Shown: piece by piece, positions 54,524 through 64,000 of the stretch | How the letters are laid out: every line of letters starts with the position of its first letter | Position numbering within the stretch: position 1 is the stretch's first letter | NCBI GenBank assembly: GCA_026413255.1 | Contig: JAOCZO010000012.1 | Coordinates: forward strand, 124,001-188,000 | From: Fereydounia khargensis | Lineage: Eukaryota > Basidiomycota > Ustilaginomycetes > Urocystidales > Fereydouniaceae | Reading direction: 5' to 3' | Length of the DNA stretch: 64,000 nt | The notes under the pieces: generated by a model | Seen by the model: only the letters and a program-made list of their open reading frames with translations | Databases searched by the model: none | What the model was told of the DNA's origin: nothing | Program-made: the position numbers and the translations under genes

Positions 54524-55032
54524 GGCGACAGAGAGGACTGGTGTGGTTTTGGGTTATGTGTCTGTGAGTCGGATGAGAGGGAAGGAGAGGTCCAACCAGC
54601 CAGGTAGGTATATATCTCGTTTTGGCTTCGCTGAGCCAACACGGGAATGCTTCGATTTTCAAATTGCTCTTCTCCACACCTTCCTTACCAAGTACTGCAG
54701 TTAGACTTTTTTTGGTCGGTGACTGCGTCGGTCAGGGTCCTCTCTTCTCTCTCTTCCGCCTCTCTGTTCAATTTGAAATTAGCGCGCCTCGTTTCGAATT
54801 TCAAATAACGTGTCATTTCCGCCACGCTCGACACGAATCTGGTCTTGGCGAATCTTGCAGAACGTCAAACGAAGCTCTTGTCTGTCCCTCGGACCCGACA
54901 CACACGACCCCGGTGCACTTCACGGGCATCATACGTCGCAGTCAAGTCTGTGGATGTGAATAGGCTATCTTTTATTCATTAGAAGAGGGTATATACTACA
55001 GGAAGCAAAGTCCAAGGATGCGTGAGGCTGAC
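54524..55032. other. Intergenic, no gene seen
   Basis: About 500 bases between the ACR3 start and the 3' end of the P450 gene. It includes an inverted pair GAAATTAGCGCGCC/CGAATTTC-like near 54773-54806. No gene or RNA is evident. Confidence 0.45.
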
Positions 55033-56736
55033 TCAGTCGTCCCTGGCCTCGAAGCGCACGTGGTACTGGTTCTTAATCGGCAGCGTGAGCGAGTCGTCCC
55101 AGACAGGCGCGTCCGTCTTCATCTTGACCTCGTCAAACTTGACGTTAAAGCCGCCGAGAATCTCAGCAATGACCGCGCATCCCTCGTACGTGGCGAGCGT
55201 CTGTCCAAGACAGAGACGAGGGCCGGCGTTAAACGCGTGGAAGAGGTACTGGCTGTAGGTCTTGTTGGTCAGTGAACCGTCCTCGCGCTTCTCGATGAAT
55301 CGCTCCGGCTTGAACTGCTCGCAGTCTGGGCCCCAGAGCTCGGGCATGCGTGCCATGCCCCAGTCCTGCCAGGTAACGTGCTCGCCAGCCTTGATCACCA
55401 GGTCTGGCAGCTTGGGACCAGGCACAGCGTTGGGTGCCGTAGTCTCTCCCTCCAGAGGCTGACCGTAGGGTCGGATCACATCGTCCTTGAGCGCCTTCTT
55501 CAGGTTCTTGGGCACAGAGGGGTGAAGACGGAGTGCCTCCATGAAGCAAGCCTGTGTGTAGACGAGGCTTCCCATGTCATCGTATCCCATAGGACGGTAG
55601 CCGTCACCGGATCCAAGGTGCTCGTGAATTTCCGCCCGGCACTTTTCCAGAGCCTCAGGGTTCTTGTAGAACTCCCAGAAGAGCCAAGCCAGCGCCTGCG
55701 CGGTAGTGTCACGACCGGCAATGATAAAGTTGAGCACGACGGGGAGCAGCTCCTCACGTCCGAGCTGCTGGTCCATGAAGAGAGCGAGCAGGTCCTTGCC
55801 TCCCTTGCCCGAGGCAGCCTGGGCCTCGCCACGCTTACGAGCGTCCATGCGCAGGTCAATGATCTTGTAGCAGAAGCCATGGAGCTCCTTGATAGTGCGG
55901 CGCATCTTGCGACCCTGTGCAGAGAAGATCTCCTTGTAGCCGGCGAGGGGGTCGAAGAAGCGCCCCTCCATGACGCGCTGGGCGTAGTCAAAGTTGGCAG
56001 CAAAGGCAACAACTTCGTCCATGCCCTTGACGTCCTCAGGAAGGCATCCAACGTTGGCAGAGAAGGCCATCACTGCGAACGAGCTCAAAGTGAATCGGAA
56101 GAAGAGATCGGGGAGATTGACTTGGGCGTTCGTCTTGGCTGCCGATTTGAGGAGCTGCCTCATCACACTGAGATCGTGCTGGATCGTGTCCTGGACATGG
56201 GTACGGAAGTTGCCAACGCTGAAAATGTGAGACGCCATCTTGCGCTGCTTCTTCCACACCTCGCCATCGGCAACAAAGATACCGTGAGGGCTGAGCACGT
56301 CGCCCATGCACCTGCGGAAGTTGTCGCCCTTGACGTAGTTTTCAAAATTGGTCTTCTGAACCCAGCGAATGTACTCGGGTCGGTTGATACTGGTGATGCG
56401 GCCACCGAGGGCTGGCATCGAGGCGCCGAATGGCAAGCCTCCCTTACCATAGATTCTCTGGGCCTCGAGGAAAAGAGTGAGGAAACTCTCTCGGCGGCTA
56501 GAAAGGTCGAGAAGGATGTTGAGGCATCCGACAATGGGCCAGCCGGGAACGTCCTTGATACCCTTGCGCTTGGAGCTGAAGATGTACGAGTCTGGTGCAA
56601 TGACGAGCATGATGGCGACCGCGACTACGAGTGCAATCGCCACGTTGGTCGGTGAGGCGATGGAGAGGTCGACCGAGGTGAGCTTGTGCCCAGGCGTGGA
56701 GCCCTGGGCATGCAATGACTTGAGGAACGCCGACAT
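55033..56736 (-). CDS. Cytochrome P450 (fatty-acid/alkane hydroxylase-like)
   Basis: 567 aa from the ATG at 56736. An N-terminal membrane anchor (VAIALVVAVAIMLVIAP) is followed by a proline hinge (DVPGWPIVG). P450 signatures: I-helix AGRDTTA (340-346), ExxR EALR (400-403), FKPERF (475-480) and heme loop FNAGPRLCLGQ with Cys509. The long C-helix to heme spacing and RDTTAQALAW resemble CYP52/CYP63-type omega-hydroxylases of the ER. The substrate is inferred, not shown. An in-frame upstream Met (56949) is less likely because the added leader is low-complexity. Confidence 0.92.
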   Translation of the reverse strand: MSAFLKSLHAQGSTPGHKLTSVDLSIASPTNVAIALVVAVAIMLVIAPDSYIFSSKRKGIKDVPGWPIVGCLNILLDLSSRRESFLTLFLEAQRIYGKGGLPFGASMPALGGRITSINRPEYIRWVQKTNFENYVKGDNFRRCMGDVLSPHGIFVADGEVWKKQRKMASHIFSVGNFRTHVQDTIQHDLSVMRQLLKSAAKTNAQVNLPDLFFRFTLSSFAVMAFSANVGCLPEDVKGMDEVVAFAANFDYAQRVMEGRFFDPLAGYKEIFSAQGRKMRRTIKELHGFCYKIIDLRMDARKRGEAQAASGKGGKDLLALFMDQQLGREELLPVVLNFIIAGRDTTAQALAWLFWEFYKNPEALEKCRAEIHEHLGSGDGYRPMGYDDMGSLVYTQACFMEALRLHPSVPKNLKKALKDDVIRPYGQPLEGETTAPNAVPGPKLPDLVIKAGEHVTWQDWGMARMPELWGPDCEQFKPERFIEKREDGSLTNKTYSQYLFHAFNAGPRLCLGQTLATYEGCAVIAEILGGFNVKFDEVKMKTDAPVWDDSLTLPIKNQYHVRFEARDD

Positions 56737-57532
56737 GGTTCTTGCAATTTGAACAGAAGCTGGTGTCGAGTTTGGGTCGTTCAAATGATGGCGATGGAGG
56801 GGGCGGAACGTATAAGTACTCTGGGGAGGAAAGCAACCAGGTGCGTCCGCTGATGCCAGCCGCGGATCACAGAGTGCGGGTGCGCAGCCGTGGTGTCTGC
56901 TCTTCCCCGCGGTTAAGGGAGGAGGAGGGACCGAAGACTGCCGCCGCACTGGGGACAGGACAAGTCAGCCAAGCAGCATCATTCAGTGTGAGTGCAGCCA
57001 GCCAACGAGAGCGAGGGGGATTCCAGCGCAAGATGTTCGCTTAGGTGTGGCCCGCTGTAAGAGTAGGGTAGGAGGAGGGAGCAACGCAGGCACGAGACAG
57101 TGGGGACGAGTCTGGATTGGCATTACTGACTGCGGTGATGTCAGGCGGGCCAACAAGGAGCTGAGCTGCTTGTCCGGATCTGTGGACCAGACGGCTGACG
57201 AGACGAGGGAGGAATGAATGCTGGGCAGCGCTTCGGCCACATGTCAAACAAAGAATGAAAGAGGACGAAAAAAGACGCGCTGCATTTCCACAGCAGGCAC
57301 CTCGTCAGTCACCCATCACCACTTCCGACCCGTACAGTATTTGCGGGGTCACAGAGATAAACGCGGCTGAGCGCTCGGCCTCTCTCTGTCAAGTGTCCAT
57401 TTTCGGCTCAGGAGCCGCCAGCCGCGGATTACAGTGCCACCACAGGGAAGAAAAAAAATGCGAAAACACAAGAAAAGAAAAAGTGGAGTGGAGGCCAATC
57501 AGTGACGCGCGCGGTACCGATCCATCCCCTTG

Positions 57533-57592
<60 letters not shown>

Positions 57593-57833
57593 ACAACAGC
57601 AACAACTTAAACTTGCAGCTGCCCCAGCCACTCAGCAATACAAAACACGCTTTCATCAAAGTAGACTCACCCTCTTCCTCTCATCAAGTTCCCGAGGCAG
57701 AAAATACAAAGACGATCGCTGCAGCACTGAAACGGGCCGAAAAAATCATGCTAGTGAAAGGGAAATTTTGTTGTTTCATCAAGTAAAGATACTGTATATT
57801 GTAGTGTGTGGTGATGCTAGGCGTATGTATACA
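56737..57833. other. Intergenic with CAG-type microsatellite
   Basis: About 1.1 kb between P450 and GH42 genes. A 362-codon plus-strand frame exists at 57255-58343, but it is low-complexity and runs antisense into the GH42 gene. I reject it as a gene. Confidence 0.5.
57534..57606 (+). repeat. (CAACAG)n microsatellite
   Basis: About twelve CAACAG hexamers, with a few CAACAA variants at the end. It would encode polyGln in one frame but sits in intergenic sequence. Confidence 0.95.
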
Positions 57834-60209
57834 TTAAGGCAGCTTCCACACAGCAACGCCAGGCCCGCTGATCGAGCCATCTTCACCGCCGACGACCAGC
57901 TCAGCACCCTCAGGGCCCTGGGGCAGCTCGACGCCCTCGGGTCCGTAGTTGAAAGCCCACAGCGCCTTGCCGCGCCTGCGGAGGCGGACGTCCTTGCCCA
58001 GCTCCGTGTCGACGCCTGGCGTCGCGCCGAGAAGCGTCTTGAGACCCGCAGCACTCGCGAGATCACCAAAGTACGTAACGAGGAATTCCACAGGCGTGTA
58101 AGCACCAATGTAGTGAGTCTCACGACCCTCCTCGGCATGAGCGCACGTGGCCGGCTTGCCATCGCGGTAGCCAGAGAACGTAGCGCCCTGCTCAGTCGAC
58201 ACGCTCGACTGGCGGTCACCGCGGTTGCACTCCAGCCACTCGACCCAGCCAGAGACGTTGTAGGTCTGGCCCTTGTACGAGATCATGTCGCCAAAGCCCT
58301 CCTTGATCGTCTCCACTCGAGTCACCTTCATCGGAAGCGCTGATCGAAGCGAGCCCGACGACGGAGGCAGGCCATCGGGAATATCCAGAGTAGCAACCTT
58401 GGACGCTGATCGCGGACCAAACACGGCTGTGCCGTTAAAGTTCTTAAAGTTCTTCTCAAACTCCTTACCCACAATAGGCATCGTGGGCACAACGACCATC
58501 TTGTAGCCATCCAGCTTGGTGTAGGGGCCGATCACGTCGATCGAAAGACCAAGACGGCGAAGAGCCGAGTACCAGTTGTACAGCAGAGGAGGGTAGCTCA
58601 TCGATGGGCTCGTGAATGTGTTCTTGTCCGTGTCCCAGATGCCCGACTGCGGCTCGACGTCCAGCAGCCATGACCCCTGGTAGTCAAACACAAGCGCAAC
58701 GTCCGCCTGGGGCTCTTCGGTCGAGAGAACGGGGGCGTTCTTGACAATGTCAGTGCTCCTCTCCTGCTGCTTGGACTCGAAGAAGCCAGCCTGCTCAAGC
58801 TTGGGCAGGTCCTCGTTGACAATCTTTTGCTGCTCGATCAGTGCAAGGTCAGGCTCGTTGTCCCTGCGGTAGAGCGCGGCGTGCATCTGCTCCTGAGCAT
58901 ACGGAACCTCGCGGAAGCGGAAGTAGTTGGCCATGCTGCCGTCGTGCGCGAACAGCTCGTGCGTCCAGAGGCGAACCATGCCCTCCTTGGGCGAGGGGTT
59001 GTACGGCGCCCAGTTGACCGGGCCCGGCTGCTGCTCCATGATGGCGACGGGGCCCGTGGTCTTGTTGTAGGCGGCACCACTCACACCGCGGTAGAGATCG
59101 TGGTGGAGCGCCTGGCTGTCTGGCATACCAGTTCGGCCATATCGCAACTTGTCCTCGTCCGAGATCCAGTCGAACTGCTCCGTGTTGCCCAGTGGGTACG
59201 AGTCCCAGGTGGCCAAGTCAAGGCCAAGCGACTGGGAGAACTTGTGGTGGTCGTACTCGAGGAAGTACCCCATGTAGTTGGTCGTGATCGCCTTGCTGCT
59301 GTGGGCACGGATGATGTCAACCTGGTCCTTGGCATACTCGATCACCATGTCTGAGCTGAACTCGTAAAAGTCGAGTCGGTGAGCAGGAGTGCTCTCAGTG
59401 ACCTCGAGCTGCGGCACCCTGATCTGGTCGAACGACTGGTAGTCCTGCGACCAGAACACGCGGCCCTGCATCTCGTTAAATAGTGTGATGTTGTTGTTGT
59501 ACTTTTCAGAGAGCCAGCCTTGGAAGCGCTTCTCGGCGTTCTTGTCGTACGTGCGGGTCGTACTGTGGCAGCCAAACTCGTTGTCGAGCTGCCAGGCGAT
59601 GACATTTTCGTTCTCGCCGTAGCGCTTGGCAAGAGCGGTGGTGATGCGCTTGCTGAGCATGCGGTAGTCGGGACTGGAGAACGAGTAGTGCCTGCGGCTG
59701 CCAAACCTGCGGTCACGGCCTTGGGCATCCTGGCCTAGAATGTCATAGTTGCGGACGGCCCAGATGGGTGGAGTAGCAGTCGGGGTACCGAGGATGACCT
59801 TGAGGCCCTTGGACGCGAGCGTCTCAATGGAGCGGTCCAGGAGCGAAAAGTCGTAGTTGCCCTCGGTGGGCTCGAGAAGCGCCCAGTCAAACTCGTTGAT
59901 GCGGACATAGCTGAGGGAGGCGTTGGCCATCTTTTCGGCATCGCTCTCCCACAGGTACTCGGGCCACTGGCTAGGGTAGTAGTCGACGGCAAAGTGGAGA
60001 CCCTTGGGCCACTTGGACGCATCCGCAGGGACGCTGGTCGAGTAGTTGATGTCCGTGCTCATGTCGACATCCTTCTCGATCGATTCGCGGGCAAAGAGGG
60101 TCTGAGAGTCGAGCGAACGGTCAAAGCCGCCGGACGGGACAGACTGAGCCAGGCTCGGAAGGACGGCGACGAGCGCCGCAAGCTGAAGCCATTTACCTGT
60201 CAGCAACAT
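57834..60209 (-). CDS. Secreted beta-galactosidase, glycoside hydrolase family 42
   Basis: A 791-aa single-exon frame. A signal peptide (LLTGKWLQLAALVAVLPSLA) precedes a TIM-barrel catalytic domain beginning GLHFAVDYYPSQWPEYLW, the GH42 opening. Acid/base E211 lies in AWQLDNEFG and nucleophile E392 in AIMEQQPGPVNW. A trimerisation-type middle domain and a small beta-sandwich C-terminal domain (ending GPGVAVWKLP) follow. It hydrolyses terminal beta-galactosides outside the cell. GH42 is common in bacteria and patchy in fungi, and the gene lacks introns, so transfer from bacteria is plausible. The added secretion signal and N-terminal spacer suggest adaptation. Confidence 0.92.
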   Translation of the reverse strand: MLLTGKWLQLAALVAVLPSLAQSVPSGGFDRSLDSQTLFARESIEKDVDMSTDINYSTSVPADASKWPKGLHFAVDYYPSQWPEYLWESDAEKMANASLSYVRINEFDWALLEPTEGNYDFSLLDRSIETLASKGLKVILGTPTATPPIWAVRNYDILGQDAQGRDRRFGSRRHYSFSSPDYRMLSKRITTALAKRYGENENVIAWQLDNEFGCHSTTRTYDKNAEKRFQGWLSEKYNNNITLFNEMQGRVFWSQDYQSFDQIRVPQLEVTESTPAHRLDFYEFSSDMVIEYAKDQVDIIRAHSSKAITTNYMGYFLEYDHHKFSQSLGLDLATWDSYPLGNTEQFDWISDEDKLRYGRTGMPDSQALHHDLYRGVSGAAYNKTTGPVAIMEQQPGPVNWAPYNPSPKEGMVRLWTHELFAHDGSMANYFRFREVPYAQEQMHAALYRRDNEPDLALIEQQKIVNEDLPKLEQAGFFESKQQERSTDIVKNAPVLSTEEPQADVALVFDYQGSWLLDVEPQSGIWDTDKNTFTSPSMSYPPLLYNWYSALRRLGLSIDVIGPYTKLDGYKMVVVPTMPIVGKEFEKNFKNFNGTAVFGPRSASKVATLDIPDGLPPSSGSLRSALPMKVTRVETIKEGFGDMISYKGQTYNVSGWVEWLECNRGDRQSSVSTEQGATFSGYRDGKPATCAHAEEGRETHYIGAYTPVEFLVTYFGDLASAAGLKTLLGATPGVDTELGKDVRLRRRGKALWAFNYGPEGVELPQGPEGAELVVGGEDGSISGPGVAVWKLP

Positions 60210-61935
60210 GTTGGTGGTGTCCTGCGCAAATATTGGTCAGGACGGGGAGGAAGGAGGAGGAGGAGAAGGGTGGGTAAGAAGCGCAGTTTGGTTCATCAGC
60301 GGGCCAGACGAGTGGGATATTTATGCCAGACCGGGGGTTGGAGCAACTTGGCAGCGGCATGCTGAGCCTGTGGGGGGCCCCGCCCGCAGGCGCAGACAGG
60401 CATGAAGCCACACGCTCCGATGCCGGCCGCTTGACGAAGTGTGGCTGGTTGGGATGAGCAGGCAGTGAGTGAAACTTTTTTCTTCCTCTCCTTCTTCCTG
60501 CCTCCCTCCTGTAATCTCGCCTTTCACCTCTCATGTCGGCTAAACAGGACTTTGTGGGCAGGTGTAAGACCGGCAGCGTGGCTGCAACCCATCAGGGTAC
60601 AGGAGCCAGATGGCGCGTAGCCGAGATTCTTGTGATGGTGTAGTAGCCCAAGAGGATGCGGCTGAGGCAACAGCGAAAGTGGGGAGGAAATTAGTCCGGC
60701 CCAGCAGAATACCGGCCAATTCTGGCTGCCAAGGGCAGGCGTCAGTAACGTACGTACCACACAGCGATGATGCATCTAAATGTGGAAGCCTGCAGTCACA
60801 ACCGGAGAGATTGAGACTGCATGGCGGAGATTACCGACCTCCCCTGGGCCCCCTTTCCTTCAAGTGATTCACTCCCTCGAGCAGCATCATTGCCTGACCT
60901 TCCGGAACTCCCATCACTTAGCCGGTGCCGGCCCGAAGCGACCTGATTTGCAACGCTCCAACAGCAGCAGTCTGTTCGTTTGGTTGGTGGTGAACCTCGG
61001 CTAGGGAAAAGCTTTAGGCAAAATGTTGGAAACCGAAAACGGTTCGTGCCTCAGAAACCATGGACTTGTCCGATCCGCCACATGATGCGCTCATGGCGCA
61101 GTCAGCTTGCACGAACAACCTCCAATCGTGAGGCGGAATGGTGGCTTTCGCCGGCGGGGGCAAGAGCATGTCGCATGGGCGGAGGATTCGCTGGCGTCTG
61201 GCAGATGGATGCTGCTGCTATCCTCACTTTGCGGGGGGCAAAAGGAGAAATTCCAAGATTGCCGCGGCGCCTTTTTTCCCTCTCTTTTCTTCTTTCTGCT
61301 TTTGCTGGGCAGCCGGAAATCTGAGCCTCGTCATTGCGCGCCTGCCTCTGCCGAGCTCATGCAGATCCTGCTCGAGCAGACAGACGCGCCCGTCAGCTCG
61401 TGTGGAGGCAGGCTGGCTGGCAGGCAGGCAGGCAGGCAGGCAGTCAGACAGATAGACGACAGACAATCCCCACACGAATCCGGACCGGGACTGGCCCTGC
61501 CGCATCCAGTAGGCAAACCCAGCAAAAGCAACCGTAGCAACTGCGGTACAGCATCCCTCGATTTGTTGTTTCGCACACAACACTCTGGTCTGGCTTGCCC
61601 CTGGCATGCTACTCACATCCTCTTGTACTAAGACTGCATGCATGTCATGGTGCCTGTTGGTGTCCTCGTGGAGCGATCTGTGACCTGACCTGCTCGAGGC
61701 TTGGCAGCATGCTCGCATCTCTAGTCTTTCCGAAAGTCAATCTCCATGGACAGGAACAGAGTCACATGGCTCACATGGCACGACCAAGTTTACCGGAGCT
61801 AGCGAGCCATGCGCCTCCGGGCCACCCACTGGTTACCCACTGGCCAGCCTGGCCTCAGACGGGATTCTCAGACTGGTATGCTTTATTTTCACTTCATGCT
61901 GCTGAGCAGGGGCGGAGATCTGGGGGCAATCTATG
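60210..61935. other. Long intergenic region, no supported gene
   Basis: About 1.7 kb. Frames such as 61107-61631 and 61595-62164 overlap with no recognisable product. A GGCA microsatellite is at 61417-61443, and a TACGTACGTACC-like string lies near 60750. Confidence 0.45.
61417..61443 (+). repeat. (GGCA)n microsatellite
   Basis: About six GGCA/GCAG tetramers in intergenic sequence. Confidence 0.85.
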
Positions 61936-62823
61936 TCATTCTGTCCGGGGTCGTTTTGGTGGGTTGGGTACGCGATCCATGTCGAGAAAGCTCGAAATAT
62001 CTAGGTCTTCTCCCTCCAGCACCGACACGCCTGCCTGCCCCTCGTGTTCCAGCGTGACTTTTGTTTGGTCGCTATTCTCAAGCAGCGCCAGTGTTTCTGA
62101 CAAGGGCGACTTGCCTCCTACAGTCGCCGCACCGGTTCCGCTCTCGAGGTTGCTGCCATCTTGATCCGCATGCTCGAGTCGTTTTTCGAGGGTGATCATG
62201 TCTCTCCACTGACCCTTGTTGGGCCCGTCCTTCATACGGCCGGCTTTGACTCGCTGGCCGACCTGGTCAAAGCCCCGGTTCCGGAGCATGGCGAGCGCCG
62301 CCACGTTTTCTGGAAACACATTGGCCTGAAGTGTCGACCACCTTGGGTCTGTGCGCAGCGACTCAACCAGAGCGTCAACCAGCTGCCGCCCTGCGCCTTG
62401 GCCTCTCTCGTCTGCTGCGACGTAAACCAGCAGTTCGAGAATGCCTCCGCCAACTTGGTCCGGAGCAGCGTCTTCGGCTCCTCCTCCTTCCGAACGCGGA
62501 CGGGGCCTCGGCCCAAGAGAAAGGGCAGGGAAGGCGTCCATGGCGGCAATCCAGCCCAGCGCGCGGTTGTCGTGCGGATGAGTCGCAATCCAACGATGGC
62601 GCTTGAGCATCAGCCGGTCAAAGTCTTCCCATGTCGGCGGACCCGATGTGACGAGTGAAGCGTGACCCGTCGCGAGCCCTTGCGCATAGATCCGTGACCA
62701 AGTAGCAGCACGGATTTCGGTCAGGCTGAGGATGCGCAGCGCTGCCTTGCTGGCTCCAACGACCAGCCTGGTTGGTCCCTGCCCTTTAGCTGCTGTTGTC
62801 ACCTCCGTTGCTTTCCGGTTCAT
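61936..62823 (-). CDS. GNAT N-acetyltransferase
   Basis: 295 aa from the ATG at 62823; a longer in-frame start at 63111 exists, but its added ~96 residues look non-conserved. Motif A is LELLVYVAADERGQGAGRQL, with the acetyl-CoA loop RGQGAG at 140-145, followed by VFPENVAALAMLRNRGFDQV (motif B). ALGWIAAMDAFPALS is the preceding strand pair. It resembles small-molecule acetyltransferases of the phosphinothricin/RimI-like type. The substrate is unknown. The C-terminal ~60 residues are acidic, ending PPKRPRTE. Confidence 0.8.
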   Translation of the reverse strand: MNRKATEVTTAAKGQGPTRLVVGASKAALRILSLTEIRAATWSRIYAQGLATGHASLVTSGPPTWEDFDRLMLKRHRWIATHPHDNRALGWIAAMDAFPALSLGPRPRPRSEGGGAEDAAPDQVGGGILELLVYVAADERGQGAGRQLVDALVESLRTDPRWSTLQANVFPENVAALAMLRNRGFDQVGQRVKAGRMKDGPNKGQWRDMITLEKRLEHADQDGSNLESGTGAATVGGKSPLSETLALLENSDQTKVTLEHEGQAGVSVLEGEDLDISSFLDMDRVPNPPKRPRTE

Positions 62824-63344
62824 TTGCTTGCTTCTTTGTCTCGACTCCTTCGCCAGCCGGACTGAGGCGAGAGTGCACTCTTCCAGACAACTTGCGCTGA
62901 CTGGCCAGAGGGTGATTAGCGCATTGAGTCCCGCTGAGGTTCCAAGTCGTGGCTGCGTAGGTCTACTGCTCGGTACTGTCACCGTTCCGTGCGTGTGACT
63001 TGAGGCTAGGTGGGCTGAGTCGAGTCGGTGGCAAGGCGATGAGGCGCCGGGGCACCAAGGTCTCTTCGTCTGGAAACGCGACTCCGCTAATGAAGACTCG
63101 CTAGCAACCAAGCCTCCAATGCGGCTCAGTCACGGTCGCGTCGTTGAGTGGAGGCAGGGGGGGGGAGGGGGGGAAACGCGCACCGCCAGAACACCACACG
63201 AACAACAGAAACTAAGTTGGTTGAGGAAAAAGGACCAGACAGAAGTAAAATCCCTGCTCACCTTTGCACCACTCGCATTTTCTTACGAGCAACACCACTC
63301 CATCGCCCTCAACGAGCATTGAATCCCGATACTGGTGCGGAGAC
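62824..63344. other. Intergenic, no gene seen
   Basis: About 500 bases between divergent GNAT and partial genes, probably shared promoter. A G-run-rich stretch lies at 63158-63172. Confidence 0.45.
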
Positions 63345-64000
63345 ATGACCATCATGGTTCCATCGTGGTCTGGAGACACAGCCTCGTCGCTGCGAGAGTG
63401 GTACGATGAAGCACGCAGGACTTTACTTCCCGAAGATGGAAAGTATCAAGATCTTGGCGATGAGCTCGACAATCTTGCTGAACTCTACATGTATGCATGG
63501 CGGAAGAATCGCGATGTCAGACTGTGGGATGACGATGATGTTCAACTTCAATATGACGTGGCCTGCTTTTACCTGGCTCGACTGAGCATCAAGGCGAGCT
63601 TGACTGGTCTGATGCACCTTAAACCAAACTGGAACACCATTCCCTCCCACAATCTCAAGACAATCGCCGCTCAGAAAATCGCCCGCCAACTCCATCCCCA
63701 ACAGGGGAGGTGCAACACCAGCAAGCGTTCTAGAAAAGTTCTCTACGAAAGCCCGACTTCTAGCCAGTACCGCCGACAACTTTCGGACAACTTACTCGGC
63801 TTGCCAACCCATCTTCAGACGATGGTTGCATTTTACACCGCCTGTGAGCTCTTTTTTGCGGGAGTTCGCCAGCTCGACTCAATTGCGGTGCATCGCCGCA
63901 AAATCCGCATTCTCGACCTTGATCGCTTCCTCAGCAAGTTTGAGAACACCTACAAGGATGCAGCCGAGTTTGTAGGTATATTGTGCCCACGTCATAGGCT
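63345..64000 (+). CDS. Unrecognised protein, cut by the right window edge
   Basis: An uninterrupted frame from the ATG at 63345 to the window end (218 codons, no stop). It begins MTIMVPSWSGDTASSLREWY, then a charged, well-mixed sequence with aromatic-rich helices (FYLARLSIKASLTGLM, MVAFYTACELFFAGVRQL, FLSKFENTYKDAAEFV). The composition looks like a real folded protein. No family is recognised. An intron within the visible part is possible but not required. The overlapping minus-strand frame at 63423-63779 is a shadow. Confidence 0.65.
   Translation, partial: MTIMVPSWSGDTASSLREWYDEARRTLLPEDGKYQDLGDELDNLAELYMYAWRKNRDVRLWDDDDVQLQYDVACFYLARLSIKASLTGLMHLKPNWNTIPSHNLKTIAAQKIARQLHPQQGRCNTSKRSRKVLYESPTSSQYRRQLSDNLLGLPTHLQTMVAFYTACELFFAGVRQLDSIAVHRRKIRILDLDRFLSKFENTYKDAAEFVGILCPRHR

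Noticed and set aside
55378-56655. 425-codon plus-strand frame antisense to the P450 gene
   Set aside because: A codon-bias shadow of a clear P450 on the other strand.
57255-58343. 362-codon plus-strand frame containing a Gln-rich run
   Set aside because: The run is the CAACAG microsatellite, and the 3' third is antisense to the GH42 gene; no homology is recognised.

Overview
This window reads as nuclear DNA of a basidiomycete fungus, most likely a smut-lineage (Ustilaginomycotina-like) species. That placement is an inference from gene style: compact genes, few introns of about 55-80 bases with GTAAGT/GTGAGT donors, dispersed single 5S rRNA genes and intron-containing tRNAs. Most of the window is ordinary gene-dense host sequence. 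It runs from a gene tail at the left edge to an unfinished gene at the right edge.

The exception is about 3.9-16.5 kb. It holds a 2-oxoglutarate/Fe(II) dioxygenase-like ORF (4490-5473, -), an orphan LINE-type endonuclease domain (5977-7107, +), a four-exon gene with a cysteine cluster and Ala/Pro/His repeats (7337-9750, +), a 25-bp minisatellite, and a three-exon gene for a ~1386-aa tyrosine recombinase of the DUF3435 (Starship-captain-like) type with a zinc-finger tail (10956-15265, +). Just downstream lies a block of nested inverted and direct repeats (15.9-16.35 kb). On the left is a tRNA-Pro-like 5' half (3870). On the right, in the same orientation, is a tRNA-Pro 3' half with its own terminator (16421-16508). 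A paralogous unbroken locus lies at 1028-1265. This suggests that a roughly 12.5-kb mobile segment split a tRNA-Pro gene. The recombinase plus these borders are my candidate for the undescribed system.

Host genes left to right: (6-4)-type photolyase; HTH/GNAT protein; NBR1-like ZZ/FW-domain protein; SET-domain methyltransferase; aquaglyceroporin with altered NPA motifs; PQ-loop membrane protein; tRNA-Ala; proline dehydrogenase (PUT1); short-chain dehydrogenase; F-box-like protein; zinc-free medium-chain reductase; a 530-aa protein of unknown function; a 92-aa membrane protein; L-fuconate dehydratase; enoyl-CoA hydratase/isomerase; PWI-domain splicing factor; methyltransferase; AP-repeat protein; 115-aa membrane protein; 5S rRNA; ER-lumen DnaJ (SCJ1-like, HEEL tail); an eight-exon Zn2Cys6 transcription factor; tRNA-Glu; 5S rRNA; ACR3 arsenite transporter; cytochrome P450; secreted GH42 beta-galactosidase; a second GNAT protein; and an unrecognised partial gene. 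I see no biosynthetic cluster among them. They look like independent housekeeping and catabolic genes.
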